A stretch of DNA of 64,000 nucleotides from the NCBI RefSeq assembly GCF_002159915.1, contig NZ_NFJP01000006.1, positions 62,001 to 126,000 on the forward strand. Reading direction: 5' to 3'. Positions 32,400 through 41,784 of this stretch are shown here, piece after piece. Under the pieces are notes generated by a model. The model saw only the letters and a list, made by a program, of their open reading frames with translations, was not told the DNA's origin and did not search any database. Position numbers and translations under genes: made by a program. This stretch comes from Gordonibacter sp. An230 (GTDB lineage: Bacteria > Actinomycetota > Coriobacteriia > Coriobacteriales > Eggerthellaceae). Positions within the stretch are counted from its first letter, which is position 1; the number at the start of each line of letters is the position of its first letter.

Positions 32400-32873
32400 A
32401 CGGCGCGCTGGCCTCGGCGCGGCAGGGACGCGTCGCAACGTGCGGCAGAGAGCGGCGCGCCAGGGGCACATCGCGTGCGCCGAGGTCGGCGGGCTGGGCG
32501 ATGATCGTTGGGCATAGTGCGGTGCGCGCGGCAGGGAGCGCGTCAGACGCGCTGCAGGAAGCGACGCGGCAGAGAAACATTGGGTATGCTGCGGCAGGTG
32601 GAGTCGGCGATCATTGGGCGCGGCATCGAATGGTCTTTTGGTTCGGTTGGATGGTGCGGAGGGAGGCCGCCCGCAGCTTGACGGGCGCAGATTGGCATGC
32701 AGCGCGCGACGGAGGGCGCGCCGTGTAACGACCTGCGGTGCGTCGACGGTCCTCTGCGAGGCGTCGTACGCAGCGACACGAGATGCGCCTGAAGGCAACC
32801 TGCGGGGTGCTGCCGCATGACGGCCTGAACCGCGCAGTGCCCACGGGGCCTCATCTCCCCTATAATAGGCGGC
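32400..32873. other. Intergenic, GC-rich, carrying the kinase promoter
   Basis: No gene seen in 474 bp; open frames lack ribosome sites and family resemblance. A perfect TATAAT lies at 32861-32866. Confidence 0.45.
32861..32873 (+). promoter_or_regulatory. Leaderless-type -10 box of the Ser/Thr kinase gene
   Basis: TATAAT (32861-32866) is seven bases upstream of the ATG at 32874, with no ribosome site. The mRNA should start at the A of the start codon. Confidence 0.65.
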
Positions 32874-34853
32874 ATGGCGCGCAACCAACAGCTCATACTG
32901 GATCGGTATCGACCCATCGCCGAGGCGGGGACGGGCGGCTTCGGCACAGTGCAGGTTGCATGGGACACGCGCATCCAGCGCAAGGTTGCCATCAAATGCA
33001 TCGGCCTCGACGAGGTGGATACGATGCGTGTGGCATCGGGCGGTCCTAGCGGCCAAAACCACCCGGTCGGCTCAGGAGGTGCGACCGATGTCCTCGGCGG
33101 TTCCGGCCCCACCTGGGAGGCGGAGTCTGCAGATCTTGACGCCCCTGCGTTTTCCGATGACGAGGAAACGGCGTTGTTCGACATGATGGGTCGCTCTGTC
33201 AGCATGCTCGACAACGACTACCCGGCGCGCGTACTTGCGCGTACGCCGGGTCTCGACGAGGCTCGCACGGCGGCGTTGTTGTCCGATGCCAACATCGTGA
33301 CCGTGTACGATTTCGAGGTGCAGGGCTCCACGGCCTACCTCATCATGGAGTACGTGGACGGCATCACGCTCAGCGAGCTTCTCGAGCGTTTCGGAGACAG
33401 GATATCGCTCAACGCGGTGGCCGCCGTGTTCGCAGCGGTGTCGCATGCGCTGGAGGTGGCGCACGACAATCAGGTCCTGCATTTGGATATCAAGCCCGAC
33501 AACGTGCTCGTCAACCGTCAAGGCCAGGTGAAGGTGACCGACTTCGGCCTGGCCGTGCTTGCCGACGCCTCTGGCTTCGGCGTGGCGGGCGGCGGCACCG
33601 TCGGTTACATGCCGCTCGAGCAGATGCGCCAGGAGAGCCTCGACGCGCGCTGCGACGAGTGGGCTCTCGCCTCGGTGACCTACGAGATGCTGGCGGGCGA
33701 GAACCCCTTTCTCGCAGAAGACCTTCCGCGGGCCGAAGCTGCCATCGAAGATGCCGAGCTCGTGCTGCCGTCCTTGTGCTGGGACGAACTCGATCCGGCG
33801 ATCGACGACGTGATCTTCCGTGCGCTTGACCCTGATCGCGAAGAGCGTTACGACAACGTGACTGAATTCGCCGATGAACTGGAGCCTTTCCTGGGCGATC
33901 CGAAACGGGGCACGCGCGAGCTGGCCGCCATCGTGGGCTACGCCGACGAGGAAGAGGTCGATGACGAGCCCGTTCCCGCTTCGCGCGCGCCGCGCGCACC
34001 GTTGCGCGAGCGCATCACGCCGGGGCATCGAAGGGCGGCCGCCCGGGCGCTCGGCGCGCTGGGCTCGGCGCTGGTCGCGTTCGTTGCACTGGGGAGCATT
34101 CCGGAGGCAAGCGGGTTGGGCAACCCACTGTTCTGGGGATTGTTGGCGATGGTCGCTTTTGCGGGGGCGCTCAAGCCGCATTTGGGGGCATTGCTATCGT
34201 ACGGCACGCTGAGCGTGGCGCTTGTGGTGCAGGGGGCGCCGGCCGTTGGCTGTGCGCTGATGGCGGCTACGGGCGCCTGGTGGTACTTCGTCGGACGGGA
34301 GGGCGACGCCGAAGCGAACGTCGCTCTGGCAGCGCCGTTGGTCGGTGCGCTGGGAGGCGGCCAGCTCGCGCCGCTTGCAGCAGGCTTCTGCCTCTCGCCT
34401 GCCCGAGCGTTTGTGACCGCGGCATTCTCTTTGTCGACGGCCGCGGTTCTCGCGGCGCTCGGTTCCGGATCGCTTCTAGGATGGGACGCGCCTGCGCATA
34501 TCGCGTCCGCGTTCGACGGCTCCAGCGTGCAGGCTCTGCTCGGCTCGATGCTTATGAGTCCTGCGTTTTGGTGCGTGGCGGCAAGCTGGCTTGTGGCGGC
34601 GTTCACGCTTGCGTTCGTCAGGCAGCGCCCTACGCGCGTGTTTGCGGTGCTTGGCACGGTATGCGCTGCATCGGTTCTGGTTGCGGGCATCTGCGCGGCG
34701 GCATGGGCGGCGTCAGGCGGACTTACCTGGATGCCGTCCGTCCGTAACCTCGCTGGCACTGTCGTTGCTGTTGTTGCCATGCTGCTCGCCTGCAGTTTGG
34801 TGCCCGATCCGGCGTTTTGCGAGGCGGATCCTGAAGAAGGGGCAGCGGCATAG
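32874..34853 (+). CDS. Membrane-linked serine/threonine protein kinase
   Basis: A 659-residue Hanks-type kinase with a membrane module. The glycine loop GTGGFGTV (19-26) and lysine VAIK (Lys41) are followed by an unusual insert of about 75 residues before the C-helix region. The catalytic loop reads LHLDIKPDNVLV (His about 203) where HRD is typical, making it a non-RD kinase that may not need activation-loop phosphorylation. DFG is at about 223 and the activation segment ends in GYMPLEQM. Residues about 390-640 contain eight to ten membrane spans instead of the PASTA repeats seen in PknB. The target is unknown; it stands alone, without a phosphatase gene beside it. Confidence 0.9.
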   Translation: MARNQQLILDRYRPIAEAGTGGFGTVQVAWDTRIQRKVAIKCIGLDEVDTMRVASGGPSGQNHPVGSGGATDVLGGSGPTWEAESADLDAPAFSDDEETALFDMMGRSVSMLDNDYPARVLARTPGLDEARTAALLSDANIVTVYDFEVQGSTAYLIMEYVDGITLSELLERFGDRISLNAVAAVFAAVSHALEVAHDNQVLHLDIKPDNVLVNRQGQVKVTDFGLAVLADASGFGVAGGGTVGYMPLEQMRQESLDARCDEWALASVTYEMLAGENPFLAEDLPRAEAAIEDAELVLPSLCWDELDPAIDDVIFRALDPDREERYDNVTEFADELEPFLGDPKRGTRELAAIVGYADEEEVDDEPVPASRAPRAPLRERITPGHRRAAARALGALGSALVAFVALGSIPEASGLGNPLFWGLLAMVAFAGALKPHLGALLSYGTLSVALVVQGAPAVGCALMAATGAWWYFVGREGDAEANVALAAPLVGALGGGQLAPLAAGFCLSPARAFVTAAFSLSTAAVLAALGSGSLLGWDAPAHIASAFDGSSVQALLGSMLMSPAFWCVAASWLVAAFTLAFVRQRPTRVFAVLGTVCAASVLVAGICAAAWAASGGLTWMPSVRNLAGTVVAVVAMLLACSLVPDPAFCEADPEEGAAA

Positions 34854-35230
34854 CGCATGCGGAAGGCATCTGCTTGTGCAGGTCGGCTGAGCGCAGGAAT
34901 GAGCAGGCGAATGCGGATGCGGGACGCGAACGGGTCGGGCGCTCGCGCGCATGCGCAGGCGTGGAGCGCGGGAGTGGCTGCATGGTCGCGCATGGGCGGG
35001 TGCGCTGATGGGCAGATGGGAATGCTGGGCGAGGATCCCTGCGAATGCGGGCGTTGTGGCGGATGCGGCGGGACCGCAGGCGAACTTGGGCGAACGCAGA
35101 TGGGTGCTCCGTTCGAGAGCTCCGTCGCGCTCTGTGAAAGCACGGGGTGCGCTTAGCCAGATGCCGGCTTGGCGTCGCAATTCCTCCAAGTGATGCTTCG
35201 CGCGGGCACGCCACGCGTTCGATCATACCC
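34854..35230. other. Intergenic, GC-rich, no gene seen
   Basis: Downstream of the kinase stop. Open frames on both strands lack starts or family features. Confidence 0.4.
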
Positions 35231-35890
35231 AGCATCTGGGCTTTCGATCAACGGGTCTGTCTGTTTGTTGTTAGATCGGAATCAATTTGAATTCGCGTAT
35301 GTCGTATTTCAGATTGGCCTTTTGCGAATAGGCGAAGCGGAATGCCTTCCTGTTAGGCAAAGGGGTCGGCCAAGGCATTGAGCGGGGTTTATAGCGGGGT
35401 GATCTGGTCTCTGCTAACTTTGGCTTGATTGCAGATGCCCTCGTTTATTGTCGAATCGCCGTTGATGCGAATCTGCGTTCGCTAGATCTCGAGCTGGGCC
35501 TCTCCGATTGGGCGCTTGGGAAGGCCTTCTCCAATGAACGGGGTCTTCCGAAGCGCTGGTAGGGCCTTGCGCAACGGGTCAATCTTGCCTGTGTCAATGG
35601 CGGTTTAACAAAAGTGGATGCGTCCTCTTTGACGCAAAATTTGCCAGACTGCTATGTGCCCTTCCCTTTTGGCTTCGCATTGCCGTTGATGCATCCCGAC
35701 GATCTGGGGAAGCGAGAGATCTTCGGTGGTTGTTTCTATGAACGCTCCCAATTCGGTCAAATGTAAATGTGTAGCAATCTGGCGATCTTTGTTACGTATC
35801 TCCTTGCATTGACGGCAAAGACGAAATCGATGGAGAGCTCTAGTGGGTCCAAGGTTGCTCATCTGCATGTGGTTCGAGCTTGGAGTCCGG
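35231..35890 (+). pseudogene. Eroded gene of unknown family
   Basis: Base composition drops here and one plus-strand frame reads like natural protein across stops: EFAYVVFQIGLLRIGEAECL, then ANLRSLDLELGLSDWALGKA, a TAG near 35562, VNLACVNGGLTKVDASSLTQ, VPFPFGFALPLMHPDDLGKR, IFGGCFYERSQFGQM and a TAA near 35764. A further segment ends in TYLLALTAK. The scattered stops indicate a dead gene, perhaps horizontally acquired. I do not recognise the family. Confidence 0.4.
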
Positions 35891-36041
35891 ATCTAGCGCA
35901 TGCCAAGCTGCATCAATCTTGAACCAGCGGCAGATGTGTCCTTTTCGCGATTGCTCGTGGATGTCAGCGAAAGAGGAAATTTGGAAAGAGGGATGTCCGA
36001 CCGACGCCGAGTTTGCCGCTGCTTCGATTCTGCCGATGAAG

Positions 36042-37460
36042 CTATAATCCGACGAGTTCTTGCAACTCCTTTCTGCTGTGCACGCCGAGTTTGGCGTACA
36101 GGCGCCGCGCGTGGCCGCGCACCGTGTTCTCGGCGATGAACAGCGTTTCGGCGATGTAGGCCTTGCTGCGCCCCTTGCACAGCAGCTGCATGACCTCGAT
36201 CTCCCGGACGGTGAGGTCGTGCTGCTTCCCGATGGCCGCGCAGCGCTCGTCGATGAGGGCGAAGTCGTGCGGCGCCGGGCTCGACTCGTCGAGGTCGGAG
36301 AAGATGCGCTGCATGGTGGGGTCGCGATAGTCCAGCAGCAGGCTGAGCGCGATCATGATGGCGAACAGCAGCACGAGGGCGAGCGTGGGGCTCATGGCCG
36401 GCGCGACGAGGCCGCTCGAGCCCAGCAGCCTCCCCAGGTAGTTCGGCAGCGTGTACGCGAGCCAGCCCAGGCCGAACACGACGTAGGGGTGCAGGTTGCT
36501 GTGGTGGGCGATGTCTGAGAGCAGCAGCCAGAGGAACACCACCACCAGGTAGGATATGCTCGTGGAGCACATGGCTTGCAGGCCGGCCGTGGGCTCGAAC
36601 ACGCTGAGCACGAGCATCGCCCCGATGAGCAGCATGATGCCCCGCCACAGCTGCGCGAAGCTGACCGAGCGACGTTTGACGATGACCCACCAGAGGATGA
36701 GCAGCGACACGGCCACTTCGATGACGTGGCCCAGCAGCGATGCGTTGGGCAGCGGGTTGTCGTACATGCTGGGCAGCCCGCCGATGAAGGCGTAGACGAA
36801 CGCGTAGGCGGCCACGCATGCGAACACCTTCCAGAGCGACCCGAACGTTTCCGCGGTGTAGCGGATGTCAGTGGTGGGAAGAGGCTGCTGCCGCTTGAAC
36901 GAGCGAGACAGAAACGTCGTTGACAGCAGCGGCAAGCAGCATGCGGCCGCGGTGCCGGCTTCGGCGGGCAGCGCCGTGATGATCGACTTCGCAATCGCTC
37001 CCAGGATGCAGGCGGCGAAAATGCAGCCGAGGGCGTTGCGCAGGGCCAGGCCGCTGTAGAACACGCCCCACCGTAGGTAGCCCCATCCCAGGCAAACGCC
37101 GCCGAGGGCCACGACGGCTCCGCTTAGGAGCGGAGGAAACGCCACCGCGCTCGACCCGGCGGCGTAAAGGGCCGTGGTGGCGCAGCCGATGGCGGTGAGC
37201 ACGATGTCCGAGGCTTGTATGCGCGTGCGGTTCGGCTTCTCGGCCCGACGAAACGCGACGGCCATCACGACGAGGAACACGGACTGGGCCAGGTACAGGG
37301 AGAACCACGAGTTGCCGCTCCCCGACGGGTACGGCTTGTTCGAGTTGAGCCACAGTATCCACGTGTGCATGGTCCACAGCCCGAAGCACGGAAACGCCGC
37401 CGCGAGCAGCGACATTCGGGATCGACTCTGCGACCGTTCGAGCATCGACAGTTCAGCCAT
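36042..37460 (-). CDS. LuxR-family regulator with multi-span membrane sensor domain (second)
   Basis: A 472-residue paralogue of the regulator at 29965-31428. About twelve membrane spans precede a C-terminal LuxR HTH (LTVREIEVMQLLCKGRSKAY, then IAETLFIAENTVRGHARRLY, then AKLGVHSRKELQEL). The start at 37460 is chosen for its AAGGGGAC ribosome site; the open frame extends 38 codons upstream without one. It is divergent from the cytochrome-flavoprotein pair at 37742-40077, which it most likely controls. Confidence 0.92.
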   Translation of the reverse strand: MAELSMLERSQSRSRMSLLAAAFPCFGLWTMHTWILWLNSNKPYPSGSGNSWFSLYLAQSVFLVVMAVAFRRAEKPNRTRIQASDIVLTAIGCATTALYAAGSSAVAFPPLLSGAVVALGGVCLGWGYLRWGVFYSGLALRNALGCIFAACILGAIAKSIITALPAEAGTAAACCLPLLSTTFLSRSFKRQQPLPTTDIRYTAETFGSLWKVFACVAAYAFVYAFIGGLPSMYDNPLPNASLLGHVIEVAVSLLILWWVIVKRRSVSFAQLWRGIMLLIGAMLVLSVFEPTAGLQAMCSTSISYLVVVFLWLLLSDIAHHSNLHPYVVFGLGWLAYTLPNYLGRLLGSSGLVAPAMSPTLALVLLFAIMIALSLLLDYRDPTMQRIFSDLDESSPAPHDFALIDERCAAIGKQHDLTVREIEVMQLLCKGRSKAYIAETLFIAENTVRGHARRLYAKLGVHSRKELQELVGL

Positions 37461-37741
37461 GATCGTCCCCTTACGCAACGCGTCGGATGCGCCCCTCTGC
37501 GCGATCCGCGAATCCCTCCCCTCGATTATAGGAGCGTTCTTCCGCCCGTTCGGCCCGTTCGGGCAAAACAACACCTTTCGTGCCTAGGGAAAAAACCAGC
37601 CTGCTCCCCTTCGTGCCCATCGGCGAGGAAAAGAGGACACGGTTCGTAGCTAGAACGCATGCGGCATCGCAGGCATAGTCGTCGTAGGCCGCAGGAGGCG
37701 GTCGGAGTAAGGAATGCGATGCGTAACGAGAGGAGGGACAA

Positions 37742-38365
37742 ATGGGGATGAATCGCGGAACCGTGCAAGCGCGGAGCCGATGCGCCGCGATGGCGACGGC
37801 GATGGCCGTGGCGGCGGCGACCTTCGCCATCGCGGGGCTGTTGAGCGCATGCGCGCCGAAGCAGCAGCAGGCGGACGCTTCGTCCGACGAAGGCGCAGAC
37901 GCGGCGATCACGGTGGCGTGGTCGGCGGACATGGCGTGCTCGTCGTGTCATACGCACGAAGCGCAGACGGAGTCCGACACGGCCTGCCTGGCAAGCAAGC
38001 ACGAGGCAGATTCGTGCGAAAGTTGCCATGGGACAGCGGAGAGCCTTGCGGGCGCGCATGCGAACGCCTCGGCCGACGGATCCATGCCGACGAAACTGAG
38101 CAAGGAGCATGCGGTAAGCGAGGAAGCATGCCTCGCCTGCCATGGAAGCTGGGATGAACTGGCTGCGAAGAGCGTGGACGTGACGGTTCTCACCGATGCC
38201 GATGGCACGACGGTCAACCCGCACGCGATGGATCGAACGGGCGACCACGCCGCCATCACCTGCACGAGCTGCCATAGCGTGCACGAGGCCGAGACCGATC
38301 AGAAAGAGCTCTGCCTGAGCTGTCATCACGAGGACGTGTTCGAATGTCGAACGTGCCACGAATAG
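37742..38365 (+). CDS. Multihaem c-type cytochrome lipoprotein (six CxxCH)
   Basis: A 207-residue exported electron carrier. A signal peptide ends in a lipobox (LLSAC), so the protein should be lipid-anchored on the outer face of the membrane. Six CxxCH haem sites are visible: CSSCH, CESCH, CLACH, CTSCH, CLSCH and CRTCH, with additional histidines for axial ligation, as in small NapC/NirT- or cytochrome-c3-like donors. The gene lies 17 bp upstream of a flavoprotein gene and would pass electrons to it. This cytochrome-plus-flavoprotein arrangement is the one seen in the Eggerthella lenta cardiac-glycoside reductase operon (cgr1-cgr2); the substrate here is not known to be the same. ATG 37748 is an alternative start. 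Confidence 0.9.
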   Translation: MGMNRGTVQARSRCAAMATAMAVAAATFAIAGLLSACAPKQQQADASSDEGADAAITVAWSADMACSSCHTHEAQTESDTACLASKHEADSCESCHGTAESLAGAHANASADGSMPTKLSKEHAVSEEACLACHGSWDELAAKSVDVTVLTDADGTTVNPHAMDRTGDHAAITCTSCHSVHEAETDQKELCLSCHHEDVFECRTCHE

Positions 38366-38382
38366 AAGGAGGGGGAACTACC

Positions 38383-40077
38383 ATGGGGAAGAACAACGAG
38401 CATACGCTGGGACGCCGCGATTTTCTCAAGGGAGCCGCAGTTGCGGCAGCGGGCGCCGCGGTCATGGGCATGGCCGGGTGCTCGGAGGCGGGAAGCGCTT
38501 CCGCCGAGGCGGGCAAGCGGGCCGTGGAGCCCGAGGCGTGGGACGCGGAGACTGACGTCGTGGTGATGGGGTACGGATTCGCCGGCCAGGCTGCCGCCAT
38601 CAGCGCCGCGGCGGCAGGGTCGCAGGTGGTCATCTTCGAGAAGGCGCCCGAGGAACATGCGGGCGGCAACAGCGCGGTGTGCTGCGGGTTCCTCAACATC
38701 TGCTCGGGTGACGGTGCTGCTGAGGCCTGGAAGGCCATCACCGACGGCGGCGTGACCGACGCCGAATGCGAGGCGGTGGCGAAGGCGTCCACTGACATGC
38801 CGCAGTGGTTCAGCGATAACATCGTGGAAAGCGAAGTGGTGGTGAAGTCGGGAGCCGACGCCGTGCGCAAGCTGTGGGGCAAGGAGTACCCCGACGCGAA
38901 CGCCGTCAACCTGACCATCGAAGGCAAGGGCCAGACGGGTGGCGGCGCGTATCTGCACCAGCTGTGCGCCGACGTCATCAAGGACCGCTACGCCGATTCG
39001 ATTTCCATTCGCTACGAATCGCCGGTGACCGAGCTGGTGTACGATGCCGACGCGCGCGAAGTGCTGGGTGTGCAGTACGACGAGGGCGGCCAAGCGAAGT
39101 ACTGCAAGGCGAAGAAGGCTGTCATCATGGCGTGTGGCGGCTACGAAGGCAACCCCCAGATGATCGAGGACTTCGTGCTGACGCATTACAAGCAGTACCC
39201 CATCGGCAGTCCCTACAACACGGGCGACGGCATCCGCATGGTGGCGGGCATCGGGGCGAAGCTGCGCCATATGGCCGCCGTCGAGTACGGCTCGCCCGCG
39301 TGCCTCGAGCTGTCGGAGAAGTACAACCAGGCCATCGCGTGCTACAACGGCGGCGACACGACGTCGATGATTTACGTCAGCCAGCACGGCGAGCGCTTCA
39401 TGGCCGAGGACGGGAAGTGGCCGGCGCACGACAAACGCTACCCGTACCCGTGCTTCGAGGAGAACAAGGACACGGCCGAAACGCCCAATTATCCCTGGTG
39501 GATGGTGTTCGACGAGACGCGCCGCACGAAGGGAACCCTGTTCGCGTGGTCGAATGCCGAGCGCAACGAGGGATGGGCCGCCGTCCACAACGTGTACCAG
39601 TGGTCCGACGACAACATGAAGGAAGTCGAGGACGGCGTGGTGTTGAAAGCCGACAGCATCGAGGAGCTGGGCAAGCTCATGGGCTACGACGATGTCGATC
39701 TGGCCACGTTCACGGCGACGGTGGAGAAGTTCAACGCTGACGTTGCCGACGGGGGTACCGACAGCGCGTTCGGCCGTGCTCCTGCCGTTTCGAGCAAAGG
39801 TGAAGTCACGCCGGTCAATCCGCTGAACAATCCACCGTACTACGCTGTGCAGTGCTGCATCTCGTATCTCAACACGAACGGTGGTCCGGCTCGCAATGGC
39901 AAGTGGCAGGTGCTCGACTGGAACGACGAACCCATCGGTCGTCTGTACTCGGCGGGCGAGTTCGGATCGGTTTTCTATCATTATTACTGGGGAGGCGGCA
40001 ATGTGAACGAGTGCTTTGCAAGCGGCATGGTGGCTGGTCAGGAGGCGAACGCGCTTGCAGATTGGAGTGCGGCGTAG
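38383..40077 (+). CDS. Tat-exported FAD_binding_2 flavoprotein reductase (cytochrome partner)
   Basis: A 564-residue flavoprotein. The Tat signal is GRRDFLKGAAVAAAG, with a possible lipobox Cys in GMAGCSEAG. The FAD fold starts at DVVVMGYGFAGQAAAISAAA; AVIMACGGYEGNP and the closing GRLYSAGEFGSVFYHYYWGG are present. The gene immediately follows the six-haem cytochrome (17 bp, GGAGGGGG ribosome site) and is therefore a two-component extracytoplasmic reductase. Substrate unknown: the active-site loop does not allow a confident match to fumarate, urocanate or a drug substrate by eye. Likely induced through the divergent LuxR regulator. Confidence 0.92.
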   Translation: MGKNNEHTLGRRDFLKGAAVAAAGAAVMGMAGCSEAGSASAEAGKRAVEPEAWDAETDVVVMGYGFAGQAAAISAAAAGSQVVIFEKAPEEHAGGNSAVCCGFLNICSGDGAAEAWKAITDGGVTDAECEAVAKASTDMPQWFSDNIVESEVVVKSGADAVRKLWGKEYPDANAVNLTIEGKGQTGGGAYLHQLCADVIKDRYADSISIRYESPVTELVYDADAREVLGVQYDEGGQAKYCKAKKAVIMACGGYEGNPQMIEDFVLTHYKQYPIGSPYNTGDGIRMVAGIGAKLRHMAAVEYGSPACLELSEKYNQAIACYNGGDTTSMIYVSQHGERFMAEDGKWPAHDKRYPYPCFEENKDTAETPNYPWWMVFDETRRTKGTLFAWSNAERNEGWAAVHNVYQWSDDNMKEVEDGVVLKADSIEELGKLMGYDDVDLATFTATVEKFNADVADGGTDSAFGRAPAVSSKGEVTPVNPLNNPPYYAVQCCISYLNTNGGPARNGKWQVLDWNDEPIGRLYSAGEFGSVFYHYYWGGGNVNECFASGMVAGQEANALADWSAA

Positions 40078-40235
40078 GCGCTTTGCTTTAACCGATACCC
40101 GGGCCGTCGCGGGAAGCAGCGTCCTTCCCTCTCGCATCCTGCGGCGTGCCCGATTCCGCCATGTTCGTGCATCGTCGGTCGTGCTGGGGTATGCTGGCAA
40201 CGTAGCAACCGCACTCCGAGAGAGAGGAGCCTCCT

Positions 40236-41138
40236 ATGCGTCAACTGAACGACGAGCGCGTGTTGTTCGCGTTTTCGCGCGAAGCGGAGCCGGCGCTGAC
40301 GGTGAAGTCGGGCGAGACGGTGCGCATTCGCACGCAGGACTGTTTCGGCAACCAGGTGAGGTCGTCCGACGACGTGCTGGACGAGATCGACTGGGACCGC
40401 ATCAACCCCGCTACCGGCCCCGTGTACGTTGAGGGGGCGATACCGGGCGGTGCGCTCAAAGTGACTATAGAGGGCATCGAGCTGGACGCGCAGACCGCGT
40501 CGTGCACCGGCAAAGACGAAGGCGTGTGCGGCGACCGCTTCGAAGCGTGGAGCACGCGCCTGTGCGCTGTCGATGCCGAGAAGGGCGTGCTTTCCTGGAG
40601 CGACGAGCTGTCCATCCCGCTCAAACCCATGATCGGCGTGATCGGTGTTGCGCCGGCTGGCGAGCCAGTGAACTGCGGCACGCCCGGCAGTCACGGCGGC
40701 AATATGGATGCCACCGTCGTCACCACGGGCGCCACGTTGTATTTTCCCGTGGCGACAGAGGGTGCGCTGTTCGGCTGCGGCGATATGCACGCGGCCATGG
40801 GCGACGGCGAAGTGAGCGTGTCGGGTGCGGAGGTTGCCGGTTGGGCCACGGTTACCCTGACTGCGTTGCCCGACCTGCATTTGGTCGACCCTGTCATCGA
40901 AAACGAAACCCATATGGGCGTCATCGCGTCGGCCGAGTCGCTCGATGCGGCGGCCGACCGCGCCGTGCACGAGATGGTGGACCTTCTGCACGACCGCACG
41001 GGTGTCGCGGTCGACGAGCTGGTCATGGTGCTGTCGCTCGTTGCCGATGTTCAGGTGTGCCAGATGGTGGATCCGCAGAAGACCGTGCGGTTCATGGTGC
41101 CGAAGTACGTGCTGGGGGCTCTCGGTTTCGCGCTGTAG
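40236..41138 (+). CDS. Acetamidase/formamidase family protein
   Basis: A 300-residue FmdA_AmdA-family amidohydrolase, which hydrolyses formamide or acetamide to ammonia and the acid. Typical segments: VKSGETVRIRTQDCFGNQV, PATGPVYVEGAIPGGALKV, KPMIGVIGVAPAG, TPGSHGGNMD, LYFPVATEGALFGCGDMHAA and MGDGEVSVSGAEV. Length is normal for the shorter bacterial members. It has a GAGAGGAG ribosome site before ATG 40236. It is 158 bp downstream of the flavoprotein with its own leader, so probably a separate unit. Confidence 0.92.
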   Translation: MRQLNDERVLFAFSREAEPALTVKSGETVRIRTQDCFGNQVRSSDDVLDEIDWDRINPATGPVYVEGAIPGGALKVTIEGIELDAQTASCTGKDEGVCGDRFEAWSTRLCAVDAEKGVLSWSDELSIPLKPMIGVIGVAPAGEPVNCGTPGSHGGNMDATVVTTGATLYFPVATEGALFGCGDMHAAMGDGEVSVSGAEVAGWATVTLTALPDLHLVDPVIENETHMGVIASAESLDAAADRAVHEMVDLLHDRTGVAVDELVMVLSLVADVQVCQMVDPQKTVRFMVPKYVLGALGFAL

Positions 41139-41784
41139 GATCGCGCCTTCTTGACGTCCGTTTCGTCGGGTGCGGGGGCGTCGTTCGTGGTGGCGTGGCG
41201 AAGCGCGGCCTCCCTCCTGCGCGCCGTATGAAGGCTTGAGCCTTTGCATCGGCTCGCGCGAGGCGTCGCGGGCGGGGGAACCGTTCCCGTTGAAGCGCAG
41301 GCGGTCGCGGGCATCGTGGCTGCCGCGGCCCATACTCGTTCGTACGGCGCGGCTTTCGCCGCCTCGAACGATCTGCGCGGGCCCTTCGGTTCGCCACGCT
41401 CGCTTAAGGCGGCGGATTCGGGACTTGCCGGAAGGAGGGAGCGCGGTCGCTTTTCGCGGTGATGATCGGCAGAGACCTAGCGCTTTCCTGCCGCATCTTC
41501 GGAGTGACGGGGGTCTGGGCGACGGCGAGGAAGGTGCGCCGCCGCCCCTTCCTCGCCGTCTTTGCCCATTTCGAGAAGGGCAAAGACGGCGAATGCAAGG
41601 AGATGTTCGGGCATCGACCCTATCGCGTCCTTCGCGAAGCTTTTCGTCTGCAGGATGCCGTTCCCGCTCGTGCAGGCTCCATCTCGTCGCGCTTCGCGCG
41701 GGCCCTCCGAACGCTGCGCTTTTCGAGGCGGAGAGGCTCCCTCCTCTTATGGAGGCGATCCTGGCCCCCGCTCGCTTCCCTGTT
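41139..41784. other. Convergent intergenic region with large hairpins
   Basis: No gene is seen in 646 bp between converging fmdA-like and pyridoxamine-kinase genes. It holds the interlocking inverted repeats at 41521-41591 (listed separately). Confidence 0.5.
41521..41591. repeat. Two overlapping, mutually exclusive perfect hairpins
   Basis: Hairpin 1 has 14-bp perfect arms GACGGCGAGGAAGG (41521-41534) and CCTTCCTCGCCGTC (41547-41560). Hairpin 2 has 14-bp perfect arms CGCCGTCTTTGCCC (41554-41567) and GGGCAAAGACGGCG (41578-41591). They share CGCCGTC (41554-41560), so only one can form at a time in a transcript. No T-run follows either on the plus strand. Confidence 0.75.
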
